From the NCBI GenBank assembly GCA_046302815.1, contig JBKCHO010000080.1:1-28892 (forward strand): a stretch of DNA of 28,892 nucleotides. The letters run 5' to 3'. The notes under the pieces are model-generated. The model worked only from the letters and a program-made list of their open reading frames with translations, had not been told where the DNA came from and did not search any database. The DNA comes from JALRAP01 sp046302815. Lineage in GTDB: Bacteria > Bacteroidota > Bacteroidia > AKYH767-A > OLB10. Position 1 is the first letter of the stretch, and every line of letters begins with the position of its first letter. The position numbers were made by a program, and so were the translations under genes. This document shows positions 1 through 8,383 of this stretch, in pieces.

Positions 1-78
1 AAAGGTTCCAAAGAGCCAATGGCCGACAGAAGCAACGCTGCAATGGATCGCCGAGTGGATTTCAGCTTCGGCAGATAA
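1..78 (+). CDS. OmpA-family C-terminal domain protein (3' end only)
   Basis: Only the last 25 codons are in the window. They end ..NAAMDRRVDFSFGR, then TAA at 76-78. The Asn-x3-(D/N)-RRV-x-F pattern is the usual end of the OmpA-like peptidoglycan-binding domain, where the Asn and the Arg pair lie close to the diaminopimelate-binding pocket. The likely role is anchoring an outer-membrane or periplasmic protein to peptidoglycan. Everything upstream is missing, so the full architecture (beta-barrel, lipoprotein or repeat protein) is unknown. A strong intrinsic terminator follows 24 bases after the stop, which supports this as a real gene end. Confidence 0.7.
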   Translation, partial: KGSKEPMADRSNAAMDRRVDFSFGR

Positions 79-102
79 TACTCAAAATGACAATATTTGA
101 AA

Positions 103-128
103 GGGAGCCATCAAGGCTCCCTTTTTTT
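103..128 (+). terminator. Intrinsic terminator of the OmpA-domain gene
   Basis: A perfect 7-bp stem, GGGAGCC (103-109) with GGCTCCC (115-121), encloses a 5-base loop and is followed by seven T (122-128). The orientation fits termination of the upstream plus-strand gene. The minus-strand methyltransferase gene ends inside this hairpin: its stop codon occupies 111-113. Confidence 0.9.
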
Positions 129-656
129 ATGAAATAATTTAAAAAACTCCCATAAAACTATGCCTACGCAAACACTGACATTCAAAGAGTGTTTCGTTCC
201 TGCCTGCGGCACTTCAATACATCCATCCAATAATGGAATTAGTTTCTCATCGACGCCTTTAACCTCATTTCCAAAAATCAAAGCAATTTTTGATTCTGAA
301 CCAAGCTGATCAAGTTGATCAAGAGCCAAGGACGAATCGGATTGTTCAACAGCGAAAACCACATATCCATTAAACTTTAGTTCCTGAATGGCCTCCTCTG
401 TAATTGTATAGTGCTTCCAAAAAACTGTCTCTGTAGCTCCCAAGGCCGTTTTCAATATTTCCCTCTCGGGCGGCACAGCTGTGATACCACATAAGCATAT
501 CATTTCAATAGCGAATGCATCACTGGTTCTGAAAACGGACCCTACATTAGATCCACTGCGAACATTGTCCAAAATCAAGGTAACAGGAATTTTATCATTT
601 AGCATGAAATCCTCCTTGGACTTCCTTCCAAGCTCTTCATTCTTCAAAAATCGCAT
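111..656 (-). CDS. TrmH/SpoU-family RNA 2'-O-methyltransferase
   Basis: This 181-residue protein is a SPOUT-class, SAM-dependent methyltransferase that should methylate a ribose 2'-OH in tRNA or rRNA. The three SpoU motifs are clear. Motif 1 is N31-V-R..N37-V-G..F-R43; motif 2 is IFGNEVKGV at 127-135; motif 3 is VPQAGTKHSLNVSVCVG at 149-165, the part that forms the trefoil-knot SAM site. The length fits a minimal catalytic domain with no extra RNA-binding N-terminus. The first Met is preferred over Met18 because the N-terminus (MRFLKNEELGRKSKEDF) resembles that of Bacteroidota homologues. The exact target (tRNA Gm18, Cm/Um34 or rRNA) cannot be decided from the sequence. It is divergent from mutS, 75 bases away, and its 3' end lies within the terminator of the convergent gene. 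Confidence 0.88.
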   Translation of the reverse strand: MRFLKNEELGRKSKEDFMLNDKIPVTLILDNVRSGSNVGSVFRTSDAFAIEMICLCGITAVPPEREILKTALGATETVFWKHYTITEEAIQELKFNGYVVFAVEQSDSSLALDQLDQLGSESKIALIFGNEVKGVDEKLIPLLDGCIEVPQAGTKHSLNVSVCVGIVLWEFFKLFHKKREP

Positions 657-731
657 ACTGCAAGGGTTGATGACTATTTGTGTGAAAATGGTTTTGTAAA
701 ATTAGGTTATCTTAGCATTGGATGAATTTGA

Positions 732-3377
732 ATGATCCATTTGATGAAACCCTCTGTTAAACAATCCAAAAAGGAGACATCCGCTGAGACGCCTTTGATG
801 AGGCAATACAATTCCATCAAGGCCCAATACCCAGATGCTCTTTTGCTTTTTAGGGTTGGCGACTTTTACGAAACTTTCAACGATGATGCGGTTAAAACGG
901 CTGCCATTTTAGGTATAGTCCTTACAAAAAGAGCCAATGGTGCTGCTGCGACGATGGATTTGGCTGGATTTCCACACCATGCTTTGGATACCTACCTACC
1001 TAAACTAGTACGGGCAGGACAGCGAGTGGCCATTTGTGACCAACTGGAGGATCCAAAAACCACTAAAACAATCGTAAAGCGAGGCGTAACCGAACTAGTT
1101 ACCCCCGGTGTAGCATTTTCAGACAAAATACTTGATCATAAAAACAATAATTTTTTAGCAGTCGTTCACCACGGCGGGGATAAAGAAGGAATAGCCTTGT
1201 TAGATGTTTCAACAGGTGAATTTCTTTGTTCACAAGGATTGCCTGAACATATCGACCGCATCATACAGAATTTCATGCCAAGTGAAATTGTAGTATGCCG
1301 TTCAGAGTTGAAAAGGTCAGAATCTCGATTTGGTGAAAAAGCATATCTGTACCATTTGGATGACTGGGCCTTCGCAAATGATTTTTGTGAAGAAAAACTG
1401 CTCAAGCATTTTGGAACTGTATCATTGAAAGGATTCGGTATCCAAGATTTGGAACTTGCTATCATAGCTTCGGGTGCAGCCTTGCAATATCTTCATCAAA
1501 ACCATCAGGAGCAAATCGCCCATATTTCCTCCATTTCCCGAATCGAAGAGGATTTGTATGTTTGGCTTGATCGTTTTACTATTAGGAACCTTGAATTGGT
1601 ATCCTCACCAAATGAAAATGCAAAAACCCTGATTCAGGTTATCGATCATACCGTCTCGCCAATGGGCTCTAGATTGATGCGAAGATGGATTCTTATGCCC
1701 ATCAAGGAAAAAGCCAGACTGGAGGAACGATTGCAAACAGTACATTTTTTCTTTGAAAACAGAGAACTGGCCCAAGGGATATCCGAACTCATCAGGGGAA
1801 TGGGCGATTTAGAGCGAATGATATCAAGAGTCGCCATTCGCAAAATCACGCCAAGAGAACTGTTACAACTCAAAAAAGCGGTTCATGCCATCAGCCCATT
1901 GAAATCACATTGCCAGGATTCGAATATTCAAGTTCTATCGAGGATTTCCGACAAATTGAACCCATGCCTGGGTCTTGTAGAAATGCTTGAGACTACCTTG
2001 TCTGACGACCCTCCTGCACTTGTAGCAAAAGGTGGTGTGATTCGCAAAGGGGTTTCACAAGAACTGGATCGGCTTCGGGATATTTCCACAAATGGAAAAG
2101 ACCATCTTTTGAGTATTCAAAAAAGGGAATCAGAAAGAACAGGTATTCCCTCACTTAAGGTAGCATTCAACAATGTGTTCGGTTACTTTATTGAGGTAAC
2201 CAACGCCCATAAGGATAAAATCCCTCATGATTGGATGAGGAAACAAACACTTGTAAATGCCGAGCGGTATATCACCGCCGAACTTAAGGAGTATGAGGAC
2301 ACTATTTTAGGTGCCGAAGAGAAAATACATGCATTGGAAGAGAAATTGTATTCAGAATTAGTTGCTAAAACTGCTGATTACATTCTCCAAGTTCAAGCCA
2401 ATGCATCCAGTGTTGCCAGATTGGATTGTCTCTTGAGTTTTGCTACCGCGGCACATGTAAATCAATACTCCATGCCCGTTATTGACGAGACCACCACTCT
2501 TGAGATAAAGGAGGGCAGACATCCCGTTCTGGAGAAGCAAATGAAACCCGGTGAAGCCTATGTTGCGAATGATTTGCATTTAGACCCGACAAGTCAGCAA
2601 ATCATTGTCATAACCGGGCATAATATGTCAGGAAAATCGGCGATACTAAGGCAAACGGCCCTGATTGTACTGATGGCACAAATAGGCTGCTTTGTACCTG
2701 CAGCTTCAGCCAAAATAGGCTTGGTTGATAAGATTTTCACCAGGGTTGGAGCATCGGACAACATTTCCTCAGGTGAATCTACCTTCATGGTGGAGATGAA
2801 CGAAACATCGAGCATTCTAAATAATATATCCGATAGAAGTTTGGTCATTTTGGATGAAATTGGAAGAGGTACATCGACTTATGATGGTATTTCCATCGCT
2901 TGGGCCATTGCCGACTATTTACATGAAAATCCTATAGCAAGACCCAAAACCCTGTTTGCTACCCACTATCACGAATTAAATGAAATCGCAGGAAGTCGTG
3001 ATCGAATTAAGAACTTTCATGTTGCGGTAAAAGAAACAGGAAATAGGATTTTATTTTTACGCAAACTGGTACCTGGCGGAAGTGAACACAGTTTTGGAAT
3101 TCATGTTTCACGAATGGCTGGCATGCCGCAAAGCATCATTGAAAAAGCACAAAGCTTGCTCAAACAATTAGAACAAAAAGCATTGGATTCTGGAAACGAG
3201 GTGCGAAATAAGGTCAAAAATCAAGAGGAGAAAATGCACCTCAGCGTTTTTAACCTGGATGATCCTGCTTTGGAGCGTATTCGAGACGAAATAAATGCCA
3301 CGGATATTAACACATTGACACCCGTGGAAGCTCTAATGAAATTAAATGAAATTAAAAAGCTGATAATCAAAAAGTAA
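732..3377 (+). CDS. mutS: DNA mismatch repair protein MutS
   Basis: An 881-residue MutS1 that recognises mismatches as a clamp-forming dimer and starts methyl-independent mismatch repair. The mismatch-reading Phe-x-Glu motif is F45-Y-E47 in RVGDFYETF. Connector, lever and clamp domains follow. The C-terminal ABC-type ATPase has its Walker A at 629-636 (GHNMSGKS), then the signature region GESTFMVEMNET, Walker B LVILDEIGRGTSTYDG and the switch FATHYHEL. The length is normal for the family. The start could be Met1 (732) or Met5 (744); neither has a clear Shine-Dalgarno sequence, which is usual in this phylum. Walker A has His where most MutS proteins have Pro (GPNM), but all nucleotide-contacting Gly, Lys and Ser residues remain, so activity is expected. 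The tRNA promoter begins 27 bases after the stop. Confidence 0.97.
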   Translation: MIHLMKPSVKQSKKETSAETPLMRQYNSIKAQYPDALLLFRVGDFYETFNDDAVKTAAILGIVLTKRANGAAATMDLAGFPHHALDTYLPKLVRAGQRVAICDQLEDPKTTKTIVKRGVTELVTPGVAFSDKILDHKNNNFLAVVHHGGDKEGIALLDVSTGEFLCSQGLPEHIDRIIQNFMPSEIVVCRSELKRSESRFGEKAYLYHLDDWAFANDFCEEKLLKHFGTVSLKGFGIQDLELAIIASGAALQYLHQNHQEQIAHISSISRIEEDLYVWLDRFTIRNLELVSSPNENAKTLIQVIDHTVSPMGSRLMRRWILMPIKEKARLEERLQTVHFFFENRELAQGISELIRGMGDLERMISRVAIRKITPRELLQLKKAVHAISPLKSHCQDSNIQVLSRISDKLNPCLGLVEMLETTLSDDPPALVAKGGVIRKGVSQELDRLRDISTNGKDHLLSIQKRESERTGIPSLKVAFNNVFGYFIEVTNAHKDKIPHDWMRKQTLVNAERYITAELKEYEDTILGAEEKIHALEEKLYSELVAKTADYILQVQANASSVARLDCLLSFATAAHVNQYSMPVIDETTTLEIKEGRHPVLEKQMKPGEAYVANDLHLDPTSQQIIVITGHNMSGKSAILRQTALIVLMAQIGCFVPAASAKIGLVDKIFTRVGASDNISSGESTFMVEMNETSSILNNISDRSLVILDEIGRGTSTYDGISIAWAIADYLHENPIARPKTLFATHYHELNEIAGSRDRIKNFHVAVKETGNRILFLRKLVPGGSEHSFGIHVSRMAGMPQSIIEKAQSLLKQLEQKALDSGNEVRNKVKNQEEKMHLSVFNLDDPALERIRDEINATDINTLTPVEALMKLNEIKKLIIKK

Positions 3378-3404
3378 CGGCAACCTATTATCTAGCAAAA
3401 CGAT

Positions 3405-3435
3405 TTTGATTTTTTTGATTTTGGATGTACATTTG
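3405..3435 (+). promoter_or_regulatory. Bacteroidota-type promoter for the tRNA pair
   Basis: TTTG at 3405-3408, a 19-base spacer, then TACATTTG at 3428-3435 match the TTTG-N19-21-TAnnTTTG consensus used by the Bacteroidota primary sigma factor. Transcription would start about 3442, a few bases before the tRNA-Gly 5' end. This is one of the two best promoter matches in the window. Confidence 0.8.
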
Positions 3436-3448
3436 CACTCACAAATCC

Positions 3449-3521
3449 GCGAAAGTAGCTCAGTTGGTAGAGCGCAACCTTGCCAAGGTTGAGGTCGCGA
3501 GTTCGAGACTCGTCTTTCGCT
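3449..3521 (+). tRNA. tRNA-Gly (anticodon GCC)
   Basis: A complete cloverleaf of 73 bases including the discriminator. Acceptor GCGAAAG (3449-3455) pairs with CTTTCGC (3514-3520). The D stem is GCTC/GAGC. The anticodon stem is CAACC/GGTTG with loop TTGCCAA and anticodon GCC at 3482-3484. The T stem is 3497-3501 with 3509-3513 around TTCGAGA. The discriminator is U (3521). CCA is not encoded and must be added after transcription. Confidence 0.97.
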
Positions 3522-3528
3522 CTCAGAG

Positions 3529-3559
3529 AGCCCTTTCCTGAGAAAGGGCTTTTTCTTTT
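3529..3559 (+). terminator. Hairpin with T-rich tract between the two tRNAs
   Basis: A 9-bp stem, AGCCCTTTC (3529-3537) with GAAAGGGCT (3542-3550), carries a CTGA tetraloop and is followed by TTTTCTTTT. It has the form of an intrinsic terminator directly behind tRNA-Gly. No second promoter is obvious before tRNA-Leu, so this is either a leaky terminator or an RNA-processing structure. Confidence 0.75.
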
Positions 3560-3567
3560 CCCATCGG

Positions 3568-3595
3568 CATTTTCACCTAGCCATTGGTGAAAATG
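3568..3595 (+). repeat. Perfect 10-bp inverted repeat between the tRNAs
   Basis: CATTTTCACC (3568-3577) and GGTGAAAATG (3586-3595) are perfectly complementary around an 8-base loop, ten bases upstream of tRNA-Leu. No T-run follows, so it is not a standard terminator. It may be a processing or termination-backup hairpin in the spacer. Confidence 0.6.
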
Positions 3596-3605
3596 TCAAC
3601 GCCTT

Positions 3606-3691
3606 GCCTGGGTGGTGGAATTGGTAGACACGCAGGACTTAAAATCCTGTGATCCTAAAAGATCGTACGGGTTCGACCCCCGTCCCGGGTA
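3606..3691 (+). tRNA. tRNA-Leu (anticodon UAA)
   Basis: An 86-base class II tRNA. Acceptor GCCTGGG (3606-3612) pairs with CCCGGGT (3684-3690), with G-U pairs at the first and fourth positions. The anticodon stem is CAGGA/TCCTG with loop CTTAAAA, so the anticodon is UAA. The long variable arm is built on GATC/GATC. The T stem is ACGGG (3667-3671) with CCCGT (3679-3683) around TTCGACC. The discriminator is A at 3691, as expected for leucine tRNAs. CCA is not encoded. Confidence 0.97.
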
Positions 3692-3697
3692 CAAAAA

Positions 3698-3725
3698 AGC
3701 CTTGCCATTATTGGCAAGGCTTTTT
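3698..3725. terminator. Bidirectional terminator after tRNA-Leu
   Basis: A 10-bp stem, AGCCTTGCCA (3698-3707) with TGGCAAGGCT (3712-3721), has a TTAT loop. Five T (3721-3725) lie on its right and six A (3693-3698) on its left. It can end the tRNA transcript on the plus strand and the convergent T9SS cargo gene (stop at 3743) on the minus strand. Confidence 0.9.
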
Positions 3726-3742
3726 ACATTCCATATTATAAG

Positions 3743-5320
3743 CTATTTCTTAACAATCTTGTAGTTACCAATATTTGTATCACCTGATATTATAGAAATA
3801 GTGTAGACTCCGCTACTCATTTGGAAGTCTGAAAAGTTGATGGTGTTTGCTCCAGAAGGAACATCCCGTATACTGGTTGACACCAAACGACCGTAAACAT
3901 CGTAAAAGTCGAATCGCAAACTAGTGGCTTGCATTAATTGGAGTTCAATATTGATACCTTCATCATCAAAAGGATTCGGGTATATTTTAGTTGATACCTG
4001 GCCAACTGAGGGAATACCTGTGGATATAGTGCTTTGAACTTTCAACATAACCATTCCCAAATCCTCATTGATGGCCGAACTAAAAATCACTGTGCCGGCT
4101 AAAAGTATACGATCATCGTTCATTATACCCATGCCATTTGCCTCTTCTGGACTAACTGAAGAAGCAATAGATTGTGTTTTATAGCCTGTCGAATTGAATG
4201 TCAAATCCAATGTTCCTGTTGAATCCAACCTCACAGCAAGGAAATCACTGCTAGTAGAGGAACCTGAGTAACCGCCCAATATAATCTTCTGATCAGATTG
4301 AAATCCAATAGAGGTAAGTACAGATGGACTACCTATATTGAATACATAATTGCCATTGAGTCCGAAGGTTGCATCCACTGAGCCATTTTGAAGATATCGG
4401 TATATTACAATTGTTCCAGATGAGGTGGATACACCTAATAAAATCCTTCCTTGTGAATCCAAAGTAATAATCGGATTTTCTATGCTTTGACCTGGAATTG
4501 TTACTGCTCCTACTCCATTAAATGAATTGACCAGGGCACCAGTGGAGTCCATCATGACCAACATAACATTGGCACCGGCTTTACCACCAAAGATAAATCT
4601 CCCGTTGGGTAAACAGACCACTCCTGTAGCAAACTCGGCAGCACCAGTCGGATTGAATAATTTCTTTCCATCCTGATCAAAATCATTAGATAAGTTACCA
4701 GATGAGTTGATCTTCACCAAAGCAAAATCGTTGTCGATGGGTGTAAATCCTACGCGACATGCTCCTACAATGTAAATGTTTCCATATATGTCAATATCAA
4801 ATGCCGAACCCAAATCAGGTTGTGTAAATGCACCGGTCATGTCAACGGTTCTTACACCTGATAAACCGAATGAATTGTCAATCGTACCATCAGGTAACAA
4901 TCGGCATACAAACATATCCAATCCAGATGTTCCGGGTAAACCACCTGAGCATAAAGCAACAATACGACCTTGGTTATCCAGTTTAACAGAAGGAGTTTGC
5001 CCTCCTATCGATTGCTGGTCGCCCAATCCTACATTCGTAAAACCATCAAAATTGAATGAAGAATCCGGCGTTCCATCCGGATTTAATCTGACGAAACATA
5101 ATTCAAAAAAACCTGTTGACGGTCTCTTACTCAACCCAACCATTATGATCTTCTGGTCGGGCTGTATAGCTACACCATAGCCTCTATCAATGTTGTTAAA
5201 AAAATTAAAAAGCAATAATCCGTCATTACTGAATGTTGAATCGGGCACAATGTTTTGTACCTGCTGTGATAATCCCCTAAAGCTTAGGAATTGCAATAAA
5301 ATAAGTAGAATATATCTCAT
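3743..5320 (-). CDS. Secreted delta-60-repeat protein with T9SS sorting domain
   Basis: A 525-residue exported protein. Residues 1-19 form a signal peptide (MRYILLILLQFLSFRGLSQ). The body has about seven copies of a 50-60-residue unit with a core like L-x-PDGTxDxSFxxxG followed by an 'xxGRIxxxG' strand; examples start near residues 25, 78, 141, 204, 258, 308 and 366. This is the delta-60 (beta-propeller-like) repeat family. Residues 446-525 are a type A Por sorting domain: IYPNPF, then DFYDVYGRLV, then SSGVYTISI, then KIVKK. The protein should cross the outer membrane by type IX secretion and be released or attached at the surface. No catalytic motif is visible, so adhesion or binding is only a guess. 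It is a single-gene unit, convergent with the tRNAs. Confidence 0.9.
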   Translation of the reverse strand: MRYILLILLQFLSFRGLSQQVQNIVPDSTFSNDGLLLFNFFNNIDRGYGVAIQPDQKIIMVGLSKRPSTGFFELCFVRLNPDGTPDSSFNFDGFTNVGLGDQQSIGGQTPSVKLDNQGRIVALCSGGLPGTSGLDMFVCRLLPDGTIDNSFGLSGVRTVDMTGAFTQPDLGSAFDIDIYGNIYIVGACRVGFTPIDNDFALVKINSSGNLSNDFDQDGKKLFNPTGAAEFATGVVCLPNGRFIFGGKAGANVMLVMMDSTGALVNSFNGVGAVTIPGQSIENPIITLDSQGRILLGVSTSSGTIVIYRYLQNGSVDATFGLNGNYVFNIGSPSVLTSIGFQSDQKIILGGYSGSSTSSDFLAVRLDSTGTLDLTFNSTGYKTQSIASSVSPEEANGMGIMNDDRILLAGTVIFSSAINEDLGMVMLKVQSTISTGIPSVGQVSTKIYPNPFDDEGINIELQLMQATSLRFDFYDVYGRLVSTSIRDVPSGANTINFSDFQMSSGVYTISIISGDTNIGNYKIVKK

Positions 5321-5342
5321 GGCTTTATTTTACAATAATTTT

Positions 5343-5350
5343 CAAAATTA
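5343..5350 (-). promoter_or_regulatory. Candidate -7 element for the T9SS cargo gene
   Basis: On the minus strand this reads TAATTTTG, matching TAnnTTTG, 23 bases before the start codon. No TTTG -33 box lies at the expected spacing, so the call rests on one element only. Confidence 0.4.
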
Positions 5351-5446
5351 ACAATTTCATTAAATTAGAACACCCCCTTTTTGAATTCGCATATCAAACA
5401 GGTAAGGTTTCCATCAAATACACAATTTGTTGTCCACACTTGAAAC

Positions 5447-6151
5447 ATGAAAAAAGTACTTAGGAAAATCATTCTAACCGACAAAGAGTCTGATAAAACG
5501 CCTGCAGACGATGTCATCACTAAAAGAATCAATAACATAAAAGCAATTTGGCATAATGAACATCAGGATGATGTAGGTCTTGAAAAACTATTAAGGCTTT
5601 TTTTAGCGGCTTCACAATTCGCTTTCCCTGGTATTTATATCAAACAAGTCTTTTCAAAAAAGGGCATGGACTACCAGGAGCTTGCCATTGATATTTACAT
5701 TCTTTTGAAAATTCTTTTCCCCTTTTACATAATTTACAACCAAACCCAACCTACATACATCATAACTTTTTTAATGGTGTGGCTTCTAATGGAAACCATA
5801 CTATACATTTCTACTCTAGTTTTTGCATCTGACCTTTTCGACCGACCACGGTCATATAGGCGATCCATGTTGCTAATGTTCCTTGATTATGCCCAAATTG
5901 TTTTCAGCTACGCTTATTTATATACTTTGGGAAATCATTTGAACAAACCTCTTGAACATTGGTTTGATTCCATTTATTTCAGCGTTGTTACATCCGGAAC
6001 TGTAGGATATGGCGATTATCATCCAGTTACCTCATTTGGAAAATTTCTAGCTTCATCCCAGATTATCATTTTCTTTATAATCGTAATGTTCCTGTTGAAT
6101 TTCTTTTCGCACAGAATGGAACAAAAAGGATACTTTGGAAATAAACCATAA
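5447..6151 (+). CDS. Potassium channel-like membrane protein
   Basis: A 234-residue protein with a K+ selectivity filter, TVGYGD, at 185-190, inside a pore loop (WFDSIYFSVVTSGTVGYGD) between the last two hydrophobic helices. Predicted membrane segments are about 82-97, 103-127, 141-162 and 201-220. The first about 50 residues are charged and probably cytoplasmic. The C-terminal tail after the inner helix is only about 14 residues, so there is no RCK or cyclic-nucleotide gating domain. The most likely role is passive K+ conduction across the inner membrane as a tetramer. It is monocistronic, divergent from the T9SS cargo gene and convergent with the peptidase gene. No gating mechanism can be read from the sequence. 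Confidence 0.85.
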   Translation: MKKVLRKIILTDKESDKTPADDVITKRINNIKAIWHNEHQDDVGLEKLLRLFLAASQFAFPGIYIKQVFSKKGMDYQELAIDIYILLKILFPFYIIYNQTQPTYIITFLMVWLLMETILYISTLVFASDLFDRPRSYRRSMLLMFLDYAQIVFSYAYLYTLGNHLNKPLEHWFDSIYFSVVTSGTVGYGDYHPVTSFGKFLASSQIIIFFIIVMFLLNFFSHRMEQKGYFGNKP

Positions 6152-6179
6152 AAAAACCCGAACCAATTGGGCCCGGGTT
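6150..6179 (-). terminator. Terminator of the prolyl oligopeptidase operon
   Basis: Read on the minus strand, AACCCG (6179-6174) pairs with CGGGTT (6160-6155) and runs straight into seven T (6156-6150). A short CCAATTGG palindrome sits in the loop. The T-run lies on the side that ends the minus-strand operon; the plus-strand channel gene gets only two T. Confidence 0.65.
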
Positions 6180-6198
6180 AATGAGTAATTTGGGTTTT

Positions 6199-8358
6199 CT
6201 ACTTATATATGACAGCCGTATTCGTATTGTAAAGCATGAATGACCAGATATCTGCTTGCTCTTCTATTGTTTTAGAGATTGGCTTACCAGCTCCATGCCC
6301 TGCTTTGACATCGATGCGAATCAACAATGGATTTTTATTTTCACGGCGTTTGTCTTGCAATTCAGCGATGTATTTGAACGAAGGGGCAGGAACGACCCTA
6401 TCATCGTGATCAGCTGTAGTTACCATTACGGCAGGATATTCGGCTTTGGAGTTCACATTATGCAAAGGAGAATATTTGTACAAATTTGGAAAATGACTCG
6501 TAGTATCGCTGGATCCATATTCAACAACCCAACCCCAACCAACAGTGAACTTGTGGAATCGAAGCATATCCATAACTCCAACACCTGGAAATGCAACTTT
6601 GAACAAATCAGGCCTTTGGTTGATAACGGCTCCCACCAAAAGTCCTCCATTTGATCGACCCTCAAGAGCTAATTTTTCATTTGATGTATATTTTTCTTTG
6701 ATCAAATATTCGGCAGCAGCAATACAATCATCGAACACATTTTGCTTTTTTTCCAACTTTCCTGCTGAATGCCATTTCTCACCATATTCACCACCTCCCC
6801 TTAGATTAGCCAAGGCGTAAACACCTCCATTTTCCAACAGTATAAGTCGCGAAGGGCTGAAGGATGGCGTTAAACTAATGTTAAAGCCGCCATAGCCATA
6901 AAGCAAAGTTGGATTCGTACCATCCAATTTAATGCCTTTTTTATGGACAAGGAACATGGGTACCTTAGTACCATCCTTGCTATTGTAAAAAACCTGCTTT
7001 GTTTCATATTCCTCGGGATTAAATTTGACTTCAGATGCTCTGAATAACTCCGACTTCCCACTTGAAATATCATACTTGTAGATGGTTGGAGGATAAACGA
7101 AGGATGTAAAACTGTAAAACACAACCTTATCATCAACCTTTCCTCCAAATCCGGATGCCGTGCCCAAAGTGGGGAATGTGATTTCCTTTTCCATTTTTCC
7201 ATCAAAAGAATACTGGAAAGTCTTGGTGGTTACATCTCTTAGATAGCTAAGAAACAATTTACCACCAGCCGTAACTGCTCCTTGGAGTAAATCATTTTGC
7301 TCAGGAACCAAAGTTTGCCAATCGGTTTCAGATGGCTTCAACGGATCGATCAATATCACCTTTTGATTTGGCGCATTCTTGTCAGTTTGCACCATCAATT
7401 TGTCGCCAATATTATTTATGACCGAAGCGTTATCATCAAATCCTTTAAAAACAAGAGTGAAATCCTTTTGATCTTTTGATAAATCCTTGCAATACATTTC
7501 AGTACCATCAGTTCCCTGAGAAACATTGATTATCAAGAATCTTTCATCCTCGGTGGTTTCTGCCCCATAGTATCGCAAAGGAAATTTGGAATCAGAATAA
7601 ACCAATTGGTCAGATGACTGTGGGGTTCCAATTTTATGATAGTACACCTTGTGGAACTCATTTTTGCCGGACAGCTCTTTCCCTTTGGCTGGCTCATCAT
7701 AGCGACTATAATAGAAACCATCTCCTTTCCATGCTGCACCTGAAAACTTAACCCATTTCAATTCATCTTCCAATTTCTTTTTGGTTGCGATTTCAATAAT
7801 GTGAATCACTTGCCAATCTGATCCAGCCATGTTTGTGGAATAGGCCATGTACTTGGAGTCTTTGCTGGCGCCAAGTAATGAAACCGCTGCTGTTCCATCT
7901 TCAGACATGGTATTGGGATCTAGGAATACCTCTGGCACACCATCCAAACCTTTTTGGTAATAGATTACAGATTGATTTTGCAATCCATCATTTTTGGAGA
8001 AAAAATAATATTCACCAACCCTGAAAGGTGATGAGTAACGGGGGTAATTAAAAATTTCCGTCAATCTATCTTTGATCTTATCACGAAATGGAATTTGCTC
8101 CAAATAGCCGAATGTAACTTTATTCTGAGCTTCTACCCAAGCTTTGACATCGGAAGCGGTGTCGTTTTCAAGCCAACGAAACGGGTCTTTTACTACAGTA
8201 CCATGATAATCGTCGGATACAGAATCATTCTTGATAGTGTTTGGATATTCGACAGGAATTTGTTTGTAAGCCATTGGTGTCTTTTGATCTTTACTAGAGT
8301 CTCCGCATGCAATGGCGAATAAGCTACATACAGCAACAAGTAATTTAAGTTTTTTCAT
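6199..8358 (-). CDS. Prolyl oligopeptidase family S9A lipoprotein
   Basis: A 719-residue serine peptidase that should cleave short peptides after proline. It has the two-domain S9A layout: an N-terminal beta-propeller (about 75-430) that filters substrate size, and a C-terminal alpha/beta hydrolase. The nucleophile is Ser569 in EGRSNGG. The acid is one of the Asp residues in DHDD (650-653), and the base is His688 in KAGHGAGKP. The N-terminus (MKKLKLLVAVCSLFAIAC) looks like a lipoprotein signal with Cys18 as the lipidated residue; the -3 Ala is less common than Leu or Val. It lacks the charged motif after the Cys that usually directs Bacteroidota lipoproteins to the cell surface, so a periplasmic location is more likely. 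It is the last gene of the rsmE-DUF4159-peptidase unit, 25 bases after the DUF4159 stop. Confidence 0.93.
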   Translation of the reverse strand: MKKLKLLVAVCSLFAIACGDSSKDQKTPMAYKQIPVEYPNTIKNDSVSDDYHGTVVKDPFRWLENDTASDVKAWVEAQNKVTFGYLEQIPFRDKIKDRLTEIFNYPRYSSPFRVGEYYFFSKNDGLQNQSVIYYQKGLDGVPEVFLDPNTMSEDGTAAVSLLGASKDSKYMAYSTNMAGSDWQVIHIIEIATKKKLEDELKWVKFSGAAWKGDGFYYSRYDEPAKGKELSGKNEFHKVYYHKIGTPQSSDQLVYSDSKFPLRYYGAETTEDERFLIINVSQGTDGTEMYCKDLSKDQKDFTLVFKGFDDNASVINNIGDKLMVQTDKNAPNQKVILIDPLKPSETDWQTLVPEQNDLLQGAVTAGGKLFLSYLRDVTTKTFQYSFDGKMEKEITFPTLGTASGFGGKVDDKVVFYSFTSFVYPPTIYKYDISSGKSELFRASEVKFNPEEYETKQVFYNSKDGTKVPMFLVHKKGIKLDGTNPTLLYGYGGFNISLTPSFSPSRLILLENGGVYALANLRGGGEYGEKWHSAGKLEKKQNVFDDCIAAAEYLIKEKYTSNEKLALEGRSNGGLLVGAVINQRPDLFKVAFPGVGVMDMLRFHKFTVGWGWVVEYGSSDTTSHFPNLYKYSPLHNVNSKAEYPAVMVTTADHDDRVVPAPSFKYIAELQDKRRENKNPLLIRIDVKAGHGAGKPISKTIEEQADIWSFMLYNTNTAVIYK

Positions 8359-8383
8359 TTGGTCGATTTATGAAGGTTTTGAT

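Noticed and set aside
3415..3423. Further TTTG boxes just upstream of the tRNA -7 element
   Set aside because: Spacing to TACATTTG would be too short; the box at 3405-3408 gives the correct 19 bases.
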